Positions 25,852-36,338 are shown, counted from the first letter of the stretch. The stretch is 64,000 nt of DNA from Marinobacter lipolyticus (GCF_018424605.1 NZ_QTKT01000005.1:205334-269333), one strand, 5' to 3'. A program made the numbers and translations. Notes: generated by a model from the letters alone, not told the origin.

Positions 25852-26163
25852 ATGCCTGAACCCACAAAAGAACAAAAAATCTGGCAGGTGGTCGCTGCAA
25901 TACCTCCGGGCTGCGTAGCCAGCTATGGTCAGGTCGCCGACATGGCCGGCCTGGGTCGACAGGCACGTTTCGTGGGCCGCGCGTTGGGTAAACTGCCGGC
26001 CGGCCATTCAATCCCTTGGTTCCGGGTTATTCGCAGTAACGGCCAGATAGCTTTCCCACAAGGCTCCGATCCGCACGAAACTCAGGTGCACCGATTGCGG
26101 GAAGAGGGAGTGGAAGTTCTCAACGGTCGAGTTGCCATGCGAAGCTTCCAGTGGCAGCCGTGA
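25852..26163 (+). CDS. Alkyltransferase-like (ATL) DNA repair protein, MGMT family
   Basis: This 103-residue protein is the DNA-binding domain of the O6-alkylguanine-DNA alkyltransferase family. It has the helix-turn-helix 'VASYGQVADMAGLGRQARFVGRAL' and the arginine finger in it. The methyl-acceptor Cys of the PCHRV motif is replaced: here it is I-P-W-F-R-V-I. Cys-to-Trp is the hallmark of ATL proteins (YbaZ/Atl1), which bind alkylated guanine and hand it to nucleotide excision repair without removing it. The start is ATG at 25852. The gene stands alone, enclosed by two nested pairs of inverted repeats, which suggests acquisition or shuffling as a cassette. Confidence 0.9.
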   Translation: MPEPTKEQKIWQVVAAIPPGCVASYGQVADMAGLGRQARFVGRALGKLPAGHSIPWFRVIRSNGQIAFPQGSDPHETQVHRLREEGVEVLNGRVAMRSFQWQP

Positions 26164-26206
26164 GTTTGTCTGGGGCTGCAGGGGTGTTGGGTTGTTCGGG
26201 CTGTTT

Positions 26207-26239
26207 TGTCGGATTACGCTTCGCTAATCCGACCTACGG
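26207..26239 (-). repeat. REP-like unit downstream of the alkyltransferase-like gene
   Basis: TGTCGGATTACGCTTCGCTAATCCGACCTACGG is the inverted counterpart of the unit at 25797-25828. Confidence 0.9.
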
Positions 26240-26294
26240 TGGCTACTGTGACGCGTATTCTTGGTCAGTAAGCAGAAGGCCATCCAAAAGTCAG

Positions 26295-26399
26295 GTCGGT
26301 CACGGGGTGGGGGTACCTTTTCTGCAGGAACAAAGGTGTCTGAGCGCAGCGAGTTCTTTTTCCGAAAGAAAAGGTACCCCCACCCCGGGACCAGCCCCC
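26295..26399 (-). repeat. 105-bp palindromic element, right (inverted) copy
   Basis: GTCGGTCACGGGGTGGGGGT through CACCCCGGGACCAGCCCC. It has the same length as the left copy, in opposite orientation, and lies between the ATL gene and the 3' end of the SDR gene. Confidence 0.9.
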
Positions 26400-26451
26400 A
26401 CATCAAAGGCCAGCCCCCGGTTTAAGAGGGCCGGCCAGGGAGTCACAACGA

Positions 26452-27213
26452 CTAAAGCCGCAAAGCCCCGTCTACTTCGATCATTCGACCAGACACATAG
26501 TCATTCTCAAAGATAAACGCTGCAGCCGAAGCAATCTCCTCCGGCTTGCCCATGCGCTTGAGAGGTATACCGGCGGTCATCTTCTCCAGCGCTTCCGGCT
26601 TCATCGAGGCGGTCATCTCGGTTTCAATAAAGCCCGGGGCAATGCCCATGCAGCGGATGCCGTAGCGGGCCAGCTCCTTTGCCCAGACCGGAACCAGAGC
26701 AGAAACACCGGCCTTGGCGGCGGAGTAATTGCTCTGGCCCATGTTGCCGGCGCGGGAAATAGAGGCGATGTTGATGATCGCACCCTGATCGCCGTTCTTG
26801 ATCATCTGGGTAGCGGCTTCACGGCCACACAGGAACACGCCCGTCAGGTTCACATCGATCACCGACTGCCACTGGGACAGCTCCATGCGCTTTTCCACCT
26901 GGCCATCTTTCACCTTGACCATCAGCCCGTCGCGCAGGATACCGGCGTTGTTGACCAGACCGTTCAGGTGGCCGAAGTCCTTCACAATGGCTTCGAAGGT
27001 TTTCTCAACGTCTTCTTCCTTGGCGACGTTACAAACGTAGCTGCGAGCCTCGACGCCGGCGGCCTTGCAGGCGGCAACGGCTTCGTCGAGCTTCTCCGGC
27101 ATCAGGTCGATCAGTGCCAGTTTCGCGCCTTTGGCAGCGAGGTATTCGGCCATGGCGCGGCCCAGGCCCTGGCCGCCGCCGGTGATTGCAATCACGGAAT
27201 CTTGAAGTTTCAT
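26452..27213 (-). CDS. SDR family oxidoreductase (FabG-like)
   Basis: A 253-residue classical short-chain dehydrogenase. It has cofactor motif TGGGQGLGRAM (residues 11-21), NNAG in 'LVNNAGILRDG', and the catalytic Ser/Tyr/Lys in IASISRAGNMGQSNYSAAK. The C-terminal 'FIFENDYVSGRMIEVDGAL' is typical of 3-oxoacyl-ACP/CoA reductases that use NADP(H). The start ATG has AGGGC upstream on the minus strand. It is monocistronic and divergent from fxsA. It may be a beta-ketoacyl reductase in fatty-acid or hydroxyacyl metabolism; the physiological substrate cannot be told. Confidence 0.88.
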   Translation of the reverse strand: MKLQDSVIAITGGGQGLGRAMAEYLAAKGAKLALIDLMPEKLDEAVAACKAAGVEARSYVCNVAKEEDVEKTFEAIVKDFGHLNGLVNNAGILRDGLMVKVKDGQVEKRMELSQWQSVIDVNLTGVFLCGREAATQMIKNGDQGAIINIASISRAGNMGQSNYSAAKAGVSALVPVWAKELARYGIRCMGIAPGFIETEMTASMKPEALEKMTAGIPLKRMGKPEEIASAAAFIFENDYVSGRMIEVDGALRL

Positions 27214-27286
27214 GTTTTGCCCTAACTAAGTTCTCAGGTGGTTTTACGTTTTCTGTGTGTCTGCGTGGTTGTTATGAGGAGGCATT

Positions 27287-27814
27287 TTGCCCGTTTTCCT
27301 GTTTCTTTTCATTATTATGCCCATCGCCGAAATGGCGGTGCTGATCAAGGTCGGTGGCATCATCGGCGTGCTGAACACCATCGGCCTGGTGCTGCTGACC
27401 GCCGTAGTGGGTGCGTGGCTGTTGCGCCAGCAGGGGCTGGCCACATTACTGCGGGCGAATCAGCGCCTCAACAGTGGTGAGCTGCCGGCCAAAGAGGTGG
27501 CCGAGGGGCTGATTCTGGCGGTAGGTGGCGCGCTGCTGCTGACCCCGGGATTTATTACCGACACCGTGGGCTTCCTGTGCCTGCTGCCCGGCACCCGTCA
27601 CTGGTTTGTTGCCCAGGCGATGAAGCGCATGGTGATGTCGGGGCAGGCCGGCGGCTTTCATTTTCGTGCCGGCGGCGGGCAGGGGCCGTTTACCGGGCAA
27701 GAGAGCCCCTTCGGCCGCCAGCGTCCGTTTGATCGGGATGCCAACGGCGACATCATCGAGGGGGAGTTCCAGGATCAGACCGAAAGCGATCGAAACCGCA
27801 TCGAAAAAAAGTGA
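27287..27814 (+). CDS. fxsA: FxsA family membrane protein
   Basis: This 175-residue protein has two or three hydrophobic helices: MPVFLFLFIIMPIAEMAVLI, 'TIGLVLLTAVVGAWLL' and a third around 75-95. The conserved E-x-A/xLI and 'LLTPGFITDTVGFLCLLPGTR' segments define FxsA, the inner-membrane protein that suppresses F-exclusion of phage T7 in E. coli when overproduced. The tail is Gly/Arg-rich and polar. The start codon is TTG at 27287, with GAGGAGG eight bases upstream. fxsA directly upstream of groESL is a conserved order in gammaproteobacteria. Confidence 0.9.
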   Translation: MPVFLFLFIIMPIAEMAVLIKVGGIIGVLNTIGLVLLTAVVGAWLLRQQGLATLLRANQRLNSGELPAKEVAEGLILAVGGALLLTPGFITDTVGFLCLLPGTRHWFVAQAMKRMVMSGQAGGFHFRAGGGQGPFTGQESPFGRQRPFDRDANGDIIEGEFQDQTESDRNRIEKK

Positions 27815-27834
27815 AAATTTTTTGTTCCGGGGTG

Positions 27835-27862
27835 TTGAAAACCTCTACGGCCTACCCCAAAT
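27835..27862 (+). promoter_or_regulatory. Sigma32 heat-shock promoter of groESL
   Basis: TTGAAA, a 14-base spacer, then CCCCAAAT: a close match to the heat-shock consensus (CTTGAAA-N13-17-CCCCATNT). It is ~146 bases before groS. Confidence 0.85.
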
Positions 27863-27928
27863 AGGACACACAAGTTCGCTGCGGGCTGATTTCCACTGAA
27901 AACAGCTGGTTATCAAGCCGGGCAATTT

Positions 27929-27957
27929 GTCGGATCACGCATTGCGGGTCCGACTTA
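27929..27957 (+). repeat. Single REP-like unit in the groES leader
   Basis: TGTCGGATCACG...GGTCCGACTTACA, a diverged copy of the same family, lies between the sigma32 promoter and the groS ribosome site. It would therefore fold within the 5' untranslated RNA. Confidence 0.75.
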
Positions 27958-28007
27958 CATCAACAATGTCATTGCCACATTAATCTGACTATTGGAGAAA
28001 CCGAGCA

Positions 28008-28295
28008 ATGAAAATTCGTCCGCTACACGATCGTGTCGTCGTACGCCGAAAGGAAGAAGAAGAGAAAACCGCAGGTGGCATCGTGCTGCCGGGGAATGCC
28101 AAGGAGAAGCCGTCCCAGGGTGAAGTGCTTGCCGTGGGCAATGGCCGCATCCTCGATAACGGCGAGACCCGTGCACTGGCGGTCAAGGTGGGTGACACCG
28201 TGGTGTTCGGTCAGTACGCCGGTAACACCGTAAAGGTTGACGGTGAAGAGCTCCTGATCATGAGCGAGAACGACATCTACGGCGTGCTTGAGTGA
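28008..28295 (+). CDS. groS: Co-chaperonin GroES
   Basis: A 95-residue co-chaperonin that starts [20 protein letters not shown]. It contains the mobile loop ([20 protein letters not shown]) that contacts GroEL and ends with '[13 protein letters not shown]'. A heptameric lid for the GroEL folding chamber, it acts in the cytoplasm. GGAGAAA lies 13 bases upstream of the ATG. Heat-shock control is indicated by the sigma32 promoter; I see no CIRCE operator. groL follows after 78 bases. Confidence 0.98.
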   Translation: MKIRPLHDRVVVRRKEEEEKTAGGIVLPGNAKEKPSQGEVLAVGNGRILDNGETRALAVKVGDTVVFGQYAGNTVKVDGEELLIMSENDIYGVLE

Positions 28296-28355
28296 TCGCG
28301 CAAGCGACCGGCACGAAATCTCATTCATCCGATTGATTCAACGATTTCGGTTTAA

Positions 28356-30026
<1,671 letters not shown>

Positions 30027-30062
30027 GCCCCCATTCATTCCTCCGCCTGCCGGAGCCCGAAA

Positions 30063-30091
30063 ACCCGCACAGCAATGTGCGGGTTTTTTTA
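30063..30091 (+). terminator. Intrinsic terminator after groL
   Basis: A ten-pair stem AACCCGCACA/TGTGCGGGTT with GCAA loop, then seven Ts. Confidence 0.95.
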
Positions 30092-30172
30092 TGCCCGTGT
30101 GCATTTGGTTCATGACCTGCCAAATTCCCTTTGCTAGACTCGGCAACCAGCCTATTTCGAACGTGTTGCCGA

Positions 30173-30964
30173 ATGACTGAATCCGAACCCAAAGCTTTCC
30201 TGCGCCCCGGCAAGGTTTTTCTGCTTGTGCTGATGGGTGTGTTTGTTTATCTGCTGGCGCTGGTGATCTGGGTGCCGGCGGGGTGGCTCTGGCATCACGC
30301 GTCGGCTCGCATCACCTTGCCGCAACAGGTTCAGGTGCGTCAGGTCTCGGGCACGGTATGGAGCGGGGCCGCCGGAGTGGTGGTCGCCGGCTTCCCGGTG
30401 CGTGGCAGTTGGGAGCTGGACTGGCCCTCGCTGACGTCCCTGCAACTGCCGGTGGCGCTCAATATTGCCTCGGCCCAGTCGTCAATCAACGGTGATCTCA
30501 CCCTGGGCTGGCCCGGCAACGTGTATCTGGACGCCACCGGTCGCATCACGGTGGCCGAGTTTGAAGATCTGATCCGCCAAAGTGGCGGCGCCATGATCGA
30601 AGGCGAAGTGTTGATTGATGCGCTGCAGGTCAGCTGGGAAGACAACCGGCTCACCAACGCCAGCGGCACCGGTCGCTGGGATGGCGGTCTGGTCACCTGG
30701 CCGATGGGTAGCCAGACCGGGCAGGCAGAGTTCCCGCCGATGGCTGCGGAGCTGGACACCACCGACGGCGGGTTGGCTCTGGTGGTGCGCGAGCAGGGCG
30801 GCGATGGCCCGGCCGCTGACGCCAATATTCTGTGGAACGGCATGCTGGAACTGCGGGTCTACAAGCGCATGGTGGATCTGGCCGACCAGCCCTGGTCCGG
30901 TTCCGCCCAGCCCGGGGATGTCATTTTCCGCGTTCGCCAGCCGCTGCTTCCGGGAGGCTTCTGA
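30173..30964 (+). CDS. gspN: Type II secretion system protein N
   Basis: This 263-residue inner-membrane protein has a short cytoplasmic N-terminus, one transmembrane helix (~14-36, VFLLVLMGVFVYLLALVIWV) and a periplasmic domain rich in beta-strands with the GspN pattern 'VSGTVWSGAAGVVVAGFPV' and 'WPGNVYLDATGRI'. GspN is an accessory subunit of the type II secretion inner-membrane platform, whose structure resembles AsmA-like repeats. The ATG at 30173 is chosen because it gives a proper short cytoplasmic tail. Its TGA overlaps the ATG of gspC (ATGA). Confidence 0.87.
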   Translation: MTESEPKAFLRPGKVFLLVLMGVFVYLLALVIWVPAGWLWHHASARITLPQQVQVRQVSGTVWSGAAGVVVAGFPVRGSWELDWPSLTSLQLPVALNIASAQSSINGDLTLGWPGNVYLDATGRITVAEFEDLIRQSGGAMIEGEVLIDALQVSWEDNRLTNASGTGRWDGGLVTWPMGSQTGQAEFPPMAAELDTTDGGLALVVREQGGDGPAADANILWNGMLELRVYKRMVDLADQPWSGSAQPGDVIFRVRQPLLPGGF

Positions 30965-31821
30965 TGAGGGCCTTTTCCTTCAGCGCCCAGGCCCGTGTGG
31001 CCCGCATCCTGGCAAACGTACTGCTGGTGGCGCTGGTGCTCTACCTGGGCGTCGCCCTGGCGAAAATGACGTGGCTGATCGCCTGGAACGAACAGCCGGT
31101 GGCGACCAGCCCGGATGCCGGAGGTGCCAGTGGTGCCAGGGCTCGCGGAGCGCTGTCCATGCCCATTGCCGGCTATGAATTCTTCGGCCGGCCCCAGGGT
31201 GAGACACGGGTGGCTGAAGCGGTTCGCCGTTCGGCGCCGCAAACCGGGCTGCAATTGCGACTGGAAGGCGTCATGCTGGCGGAGCGCCCGGAAGACTCTG
31301 GTGCTATAGTTGCTGGAAGTAATGGTGAAACCGCGCATTACCGCGTGGGTGATACGCTGCCGGGCAATGCCGAACTGGCGGAAGTGGAAGCTGAGCGTAT
31401 CCTGATTCGTCGCAACGGTCGCTACGAATCATTGGCCTTTGATGAGACAACCGACGCGGATTCACTGGTTGCGGAGGACTCGCAGGACGCGGCAGAATCG
31501 TCACCCGACGAATTTCTTGCCAGTGCCCGGGAACAGCTCGACAGCCTGGGCGTTGAAGCGCTCGCTACCTACGGCTTGAGACCAGCCGACGACGGCAGTA
31601 GCAGCGGCTACGTGTACGATGGCTCCAACGCCATGCTCAATGCCGTCAACCTGAGAGCCGGGGATGTCATTACCGCCATAAACGGGCAACGCCTCGGTGA
31701 TGTGGAGCAGGATAAAGCTCTGCTCGAAAGCTGGCGATCGGAGTCCCAGCTGGATATTGAAATTGAACGGGACGGGACCATCCTGACCGTGAGCTATGCC
31801 ATACCCGAGCAGTGGCGCTGA
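30964..31821 (+). CDS. gspC: Type II secretion system protein C
   Basis: This 285-residue bitopic inner-membrane protein has a transmembrane helix at ~14-36 (ILANVLLVALVLYLGVALA). The periplasmic homology region includes 'LQLRLEGVMLAERPEDSGAIVAG', 'YRVGDTLPGNAELAEVEAERILIRRNGR'. A C-terminal PDZ-like domain carries 'GLRPADDGSSSGYVYDGSNA...AGDVITAINGQRL'. GspC links the inner-membrane platform to the secretin GspD. The start overlaps the gspN stop and gspD follows 33 bases later. An acidic, low-complexity linker (residues ~160-185) separates the two periplasmic domains. Confidence 0.92.
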   Translation: MRAFSFSAQARVARILANVLLVALVLYLGVALAKMTWLIAWNEQPVATSPDAGGASGARARGALSMPIAGYEFFGRPQGETRVAEAVRRSAPQTGLQLRLEGVMLAERPEDSGAIVAGSNGETAHYRVGDTLPGNAELAEVEAERILIRRNGRYESLAFDETTDADSLVAEDSQDAAESSPDEFLASAREQLDSLGVEALATYGLRPADDGSSSGYVYDGSNAMLNAVNLRAGDVITAINGQRLGDVEQDKALLESWRSESQLDIEIERDGTILTVSYAIPEQWR

Positions 31822-31854
31822 ACGGGTTCATCGATAACAGGACGAAATCGCCAG

Positions 31855-33810
31855 ATGTATAACCACAAGACAAATCTGATGCGGGCCATAGCGTTGGTCC
31901 TTTTGATGCCACTGATGTCGGCTGCTTACGGGCAGGACCAGACCTGGCGACTGAACCTGAAAGATGCGGATATCCGCGCCTTTGTGACCCAGGTGGCCGA
32001 CATTACCGGCTACAGTTTTGTGGTGGACCCCCGGGTCAAGGGCAAGGTCACCGTGCTTTCCAGTGCGCCGATGAATAAGGATGAAATCTACGATCTGTTC
32101 CTGGCGGTGCTTCAGGTTCACGGCTTTACCGCGATCCCCGGTGAAGAGGTGATCAAGGTGGTTCAGCAGGTCGATGCCAAGCAGTCTGCGGAATCCCTGG
32201 ACCGGTTTGCCGAAACGCCCTCGGAGCAACTGATTACCCGGGTCATCCAGATCGACAACGCCAACGCGCTGGAACTGGTGCCCATCCTCCGCCCGCTGGT
32301 GGCAAAGTACGGCCATCTGGCCGGTGTGGCTGCAGCGAATGCGTTGATCGTTAGCGATCACGCCTCCAACATCCGCCGTATCGAACAGATTGTCCGCGAG
32401 CTCGACAGCCCGTCGAAATACGAGGTGGAGGTGATCCAGCTCGATGAAGCCTGGGTCGGAGACATGGTCGAGCTGCTGCAGGAGCTGGCGCCGGATGAGC
32501 TTGGCAAAGCCGGCAGTGAGAACGTGGCCCGTAAGTACAGCGTGACTGCAGACGAGCGCAGTAACCGGCTGATTCTGCGCGGCGATGAAACCTTCCGTGA
32601 CAAGATGCGTAACCTGATCCGCAAGCTTGACCAGCCCTCCGCCACCGGCGGGACCACCAAGGTGATTCGCCTGAAGCACGCCAATGCCAAGGATCTGACC
32701 GAGCTGTTGAGTGGCGTGATGGGGCAATTGGTTGAGGAAGCCTCCGGCGGCAACGGTTCCGGCTCGGGTGGGTCCGGTGGTCGCAACACCAGCTTTTCAG
32801 TGTTCGCCGACGAAGGCCTGAACGCGCTGGTGGTACGTGGTGAACCGTCGCTGATGCAGGAGGCGGAACTCATTGTTAACCAGCTGGACGTGCGCCGTGC
32901 CCAGGTGCTGATTGAGGCGGCGATTGTCGAAATCAGTGACGAGGTTGGTGAAGATCTAGGGGTGCAGATTGCCGTGGCCGACGAGTCCGGTGAATCCACG
33001 CCGGTTATTGGTAGTAACTTTGGCAACGTGGGTCGCAGCCTGGGTGACGTGCTCAGCGCCATTCTCACCGACTCTGCGATCACTCCCGCGGTCGGGGGGC
33101 TTACCGTTGGTGCGGGGCAGCGCGACGAGGATGGTCTGAGCTGGGGTGTTCTGCTGCAGGCCCTGTCCAGTTCCGCCGCGGCCAATCTGTTGTCGACGCC
33201 GAGCATTCTAACCCTGGATAACCAGGAGTCCGAGATCATCGTCGGTCAGAATGTGCCGTTCCGAACCGGCCAGTCCACCGTGACCGGTGACGGTACCACC
33301 AACCCGTTCACCACCATTGAGCGCCGAGACATCGGTCTGACCCTGAAAGTGACGCCGACCATCAGTGCCGATGGCCTGGTGCGTCTGGTGGTGGAGCAGA
33401 CCACCGAGAACATCGCAGACAGCGTGGAGAATGCGTCTGACATCATCACCAACAAGCGGGAAATCAAAACCACCGTGCTGGCCGATGACGGCGAGACCAT
33501 AGTGCTTGGCGGCCTTACCCGCGACGACCTGCAAATCAGCCGCAGCAAGGTTCCCCTGCTGGGGGACATCCCGGTCCTGGGTCGGCTGTTCTCTTCCGAA
33601 TCCCAGCGCCGGGTCAAACGTAACCTGCTGGTTTTCCTGCGGCCCAAGATCATGTTTGGCAAGGGCGATGCCATCGCCATGACCGAGGAAAAATACGACG
33701 GGCTGTGGGACATCAATCTGGGCGTGCGCGAAAAGCTGGGCCTGCCCGCACCTTCCGAGCGGCCCAAGATCGATTCTCTGTTCACCCCGGGAACCGAGCG
33801 TATCCGGTAA
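31855..33810 (+). CDS. gspD: Type II secretion system secretin GspD
   Basis: A 651-residue outer-membrane secretin. It has a signal peptide (~1-24), the N0 domain (TWRLNLKDADIRAFVTQVAD), N1-N3 repeats ('VIQIDNANALELVPILRPLV', 'VIRLKHANAKDLTELLSGVM' with a Gly/Ser-rich loop GGNGSGSGGSGG), then the secretin core ('VLIEAAIVEISDEVGEDLGVQ', 'NLLSTPSILTLDNQESEIIVG', 'VPLLGDIPVLGRLFSS') and an S-domain tail. Fifteen copies would form the outer-membrane pore for folded exoproteins. It is the last of gspN-C-D; the gspE-M genes are not in this window. Confidence 0.96.
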   Translation: MYNHKTNLMRAIALVLLMPLMSAAYGQDQTWRLNLKDADIRAFVTQVADITGYSFVVDPRVKGKVTVLSSAPMNKDEIYDLFLAVLQVHGFTAIPGEEVIKVVQQVDAKQSAESLDRFAETPSEQLITRVIQIDNANALELVPILRPLVAKYGHLAGVAAANALIVSDHASNIRRIEQIVRELDSPSKYEVEVIQLDEAWVGDMVELLQELAPDELGKAGSENVARKYSVTADERSNRLILRGDETFRDKMRNLIRKLDQPSATGGTTKVIRLKHANAKDLTELLSGVMGQLVEEASGGNGSGSGGSGGRNTSFSVFADEGLNALVVRGEPSLMQEAELIVNQLDVRRAQVLIEAAIVEISDEVGEDLGVQIAVADESGESTPVIGSNFGNVGRSLGDVLSAILTDSAITPAVGGLTVGAGQRDEDGLSWGVLLQALSSSAAANLLSTPSILTLDNQESEIIVGQNVPFRTGQSTVTGDGTTNPFTTIERRDIGLTLKVTPTISADGLVRLVVEQTTENIADSVENASDIITNKREIKTTVLADDGETIVLGGLTRDDLQISRSKVPLLGDIPVLGRLFSSESQRRVKRNLLVFLRPKIMFGKGDAIAMTEEKYDGLWDINLGVREKLGLPAPSERPKIDSLFTPGTERIR

Positions 33811-35739
33811 TCAGGCGGTCAGTGGCGGCATCGGGCAATCGAGCTGATCCGCCACCAATCTCATCATTTCGTATTCGGTAACGTCCACCTTGCCATCGTA
33901 GGTCACGCAGTGACCGCAGGCATCAATGATCGCCGGTTTCAGCAGCGGCGACAGCCGGTTCAGTGTTTGCAGGGCTTCTCTCAGCGCTTTCAGGGAGACC
34001 CGGGGGATCAACGGCCCGGGCGTCTGCGGCGCGGTAAAGCCAGCCATTGCCTGGTGATAGAGCTTATCCGCCCCTGCCGGATCCCGTGAGCCGGCGCGGG
34101 CCAGCAGGCTGAACAGCTGCTGCAGTGATGGCAGAACCTCTTCGTAGCGGCGATAGGCCACCGGGACAACCCGTGCTGACTCGCGCGACAAATGGCGCTC
34201 CAGAAAGCTGCTCATAGCCAGTTCATACAGGGTGACCTTGCGGTCTGCACCGATCAGCTTGGCGACGGCTTTCTGGAGCCCTTTGCGTTCGTCTGGATCT
34301 AGTTTGCGCAGCGCCGGCATGGCCAGCTCCAGGGCGGGGAACCGCAGGGCCGGCCCGACCCGGTCGAGCGTGGGCAGAAACTTGTCGATCAGATCCGTCT
34401 GTGGCCTGAGCAACGGGTGCGCGGGAAGCTGCACAAGGGCTTCATCCCGCTGGGGGCGGGGCAGGGTGTGGACGAGCAGGGCATAACATAGCTGTACCGC
34501 GCCCGCCCGGGTATACAGCAGGCTGCGGAAGGTTGCCGGGATGTCGGCCAGCAGGGAAACCGCATAGCTTTCTCCCGCTTCGGACACCTGACCGACACGG
34601 CCCGAAAAACGACCGGTGGCAGCGCCTGCAAAACCCGACGCCTGGCTAGCGCCGACGCCGGGGGATTCGGTCTGGCGGCGTTCCTGGCGTTGAGGCATGG
34701 CCTTGGTATCCCGCATGCGGCTGCGCAGCCGTGCCAGCATGCCGGGCGCAATGGCGTTGATGCGCTCGTCGACGGGCGGGTGTGAGGCCAGCAGAGACGA
34801 CAGCCTCATGCGTGCGCTCTCGCCAAAACACATGTGGTTCATGTCGCTGGCGTGGCTGGTGGTGTCCAGGTAACCGCCTTTCAAACCGATCTTGTACAGC
34901 GCGCCGGCGATGCCTTCAGGATTGCGGGTAAATTGCACCGACGAAGCATCCGCCAGGGTTTCCCGCTGGCGGGAGACGGCGGCCTGGATCAGGCGGCCGA
35001 AAAACACCCCGATGTAGCCAATGATCCACAGCGCCAGGCCAATCAGGCCCATCACTGCCTGGCCGCGCCCGTCCCGGGAGGACCGTACCGATCGGTGGGC
35101 GCGGTAGAACGCCCCGCGCACCAGGAAGCCGCCAATCTGGCCGAGCATCAGGATGCCTGCCAGTATCGCAATCAGCCGCACATTGAGCCGCATGTCGCCA
35201 TTGAGGATGTGGCTGAACTCGTGCGCCACCACGCCCTGAAGTTCGTCCCGGGTCAGCTGTGTCAGTGCGCCATGGGTAACCACCATCACGGCTTCACTGG
35301 GTGTGTAGCCAGCGACGAAGGCGTTGATGCCGGTTTCCTGGTCCATCACATACAGCTGCGGCACGGTCACGCCGCTGGCAATGGCCATTTCCTCGACGAT
35401 ATTGCGCAGCTTGCGCTCGTCCCCGTCGCGGGTGTCCGGGTCAATTTCGCGGGCGCCGACCATGTTAGCCACCCGTTCACCGCCACCCGCCAGATCGACC
35501 CAGCGCACCAGGGAACCAACGCCAATCAACAGGACAACGGCCGCTGCCGTCATTGCCCCGTGTTGGCTTGCCAGCCAGTGTTGAAAGGGCAGTGCCGAGC
35601 TTTCGCTGCGGGTCACGAAATACCCCACCACACAGACCGACAGGGTGATCAGCGCAACGGCCACCAGGAACAGCAGGACAAGTACAGAGGTGTTGCGCCG
35701 GGCACTGGCCTGGCGCTGGAAGAAACCGGGGTGAGCCAT
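33811..35739 (-). CDS. M48 family metalloprotease (HtpX-like), membrane-bound
   Basis: A 642-residue integral-membrane protease, much longer than E. coli HtpX (~290). Two N-terminal helices (20-42, 62-80) precede the zinc motif H173-E174-F-S-H177 (in VVAHEFSHILNGD), and further helices follow. The long C-terminal extension (residues ~340-640) is helical, soluble-looking, and of a type found in Pseudomonas/Marinobacter M48 proteins. It may degrade misfolded membrane proteins. It sits 11 bases downstream of a LemA gene, a frequent pairing. Its stop abuts the end of gspD on the other strand. Confidence 0.9.
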   Translation of the reverse strand: MAHPGFFQRQASARRNTSVLVLLFLVAVALITLSVCVVGYFVTRSESSALPFQHWLASQHGAMTAAAVVLLIGVGSLVRWVDLAGGGERVANMVGAREIDPDTRDGDERKLRNIVEEMAIASGVTVPQLYVMDQETGINAFVAGYTPSEAVMVVTHGALTQLTRDELQGVVAHEFSHILNGDMRLNVRLIAILAGILMLGQIGGFLVRGAFYRAHRSVRSSRDGRGQAVMGLIGLALWIIGYIGVFFGRLIQAAVSRQRETLADASSVQFTRNPEGIAGALYKIGLKGGYLDTTSHASDMNHMCFGESARMRLSSLLASHPPVDERINAIAPGMLARLRSRMRDTKAMPQRQERRQTESPGVGASQASGFAGAATGRFSGRVGQVSEAGESYAVSLLADIPATFRSLLYTRAGAVQLCYALLVHTLPRPQRDEALVQLPAHPLLRPQTDLIDKFLPTLDRVGPALRFPALELAMPALRKLDPDERKGLQKAVAKLIGADRKVTLYELAMSSFLERHLSRESARVVPVAYRRYEEVLPSLQQLFSLLARAGSRDPAGADKLYHQAMAGFTAPQTPGPLIPRVSLKALREALQTLNRLSPLLKPAIIDACGHCVTYDGKVDVTEYEMMRLVADQLDCPMPPLTA

Positions 35740-35750
35740 GGTTAACGGCC

Positions 35751-36338
35751 TCAGAACGCCACTTTCGGTGCCTGGCGGGCCTCGGGGGATTCCAGTTCAA
35801 GCTGGGCGGTCGGCTTGAACGCAAACAGGCCGGCCACCACGTTGTTGGGGAATTGCTCGCGGAAAATGTTGTAGCTCATGACGCCGTCGTTGTAGGCCTG
35901 GCGTGCGAAGGCGACACGGTTTTCAGTGCTGGAGAGTTCTTCCATCAGCTGCTGGACGGTTTCATTGGCTTTCAGGTCGGGGTAGTTTTCCGCTACCGCG
36001 TAGAAGTTGGCCAAGGCCTTGGTCAGCAGGTTCTCCGCCGACCCCAGGCGCTGCATCCGTGTGCCTTCGCCAGGGTCCCGGGCGGCATCCTTCTGGGCGC
36101 TCACGGCGTTGTTGCGCGCTTCCATCACCGCGGTCAGGGTGTTGCTCTCGTGAGCCATATAGGCCTTGGTCGATTCCACCAGGTTCGGGATCAGGTCATG
36201 GCGGCGCTGGAGCTGCACATCAATCTGGGCAAAGCCGTTGCGGAACTGGTTGCGCAATGACACCAGCCGGTTATACAGGTAAATGATGTAGAAAATGGCA
36301 ACCGCAATGACGGCAATACCAATGAGAGTGGTTCCCAT
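35751..36338 (-). CDS. LemA family protein
   Basis: This 195-residue protein has an N-terminal transmembrane helix (MGTTLIGIAVIAVAIFYIIY), then the four-helix LemA domain, with LRNQFRNGFAQIDVQLQRRHDLIPNLVES as the conserved first part. The function of LemA proteins is unknown; many are next to M48 peptidase genes, as here. The ATG at 36338 has AAGGAGT upstream; the open frame extends to 36410 but would add an unlikely soluble extension. It is probably co-transcribed with the protease gene. Confidence 0.9.
   Translation of the reverse strand: MGTTLIGIAVIAVAIFYIIYLYNRLVSLRNQFRNGFAQIDVQLQRRHDLIPNLVESTKAYMAHESNTLTAVMEARNNAVSAQKDAARDPGEGTRMQRLGSAENLLTKALANFYAVAENYPDLKANETVQQLMEELSSTENRVAFARQAYNDGVMSYNIFREQFPNNVVAGLFAFKPTAQLELESPEARQAPKVAF

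Noticed and set aside
25666..26399. CRISPR array or insertion sequence
   Set aside because: There are no regularly spaced repeats and no transposase or Cas gene. The repeats are inverted and surround one repair gene.
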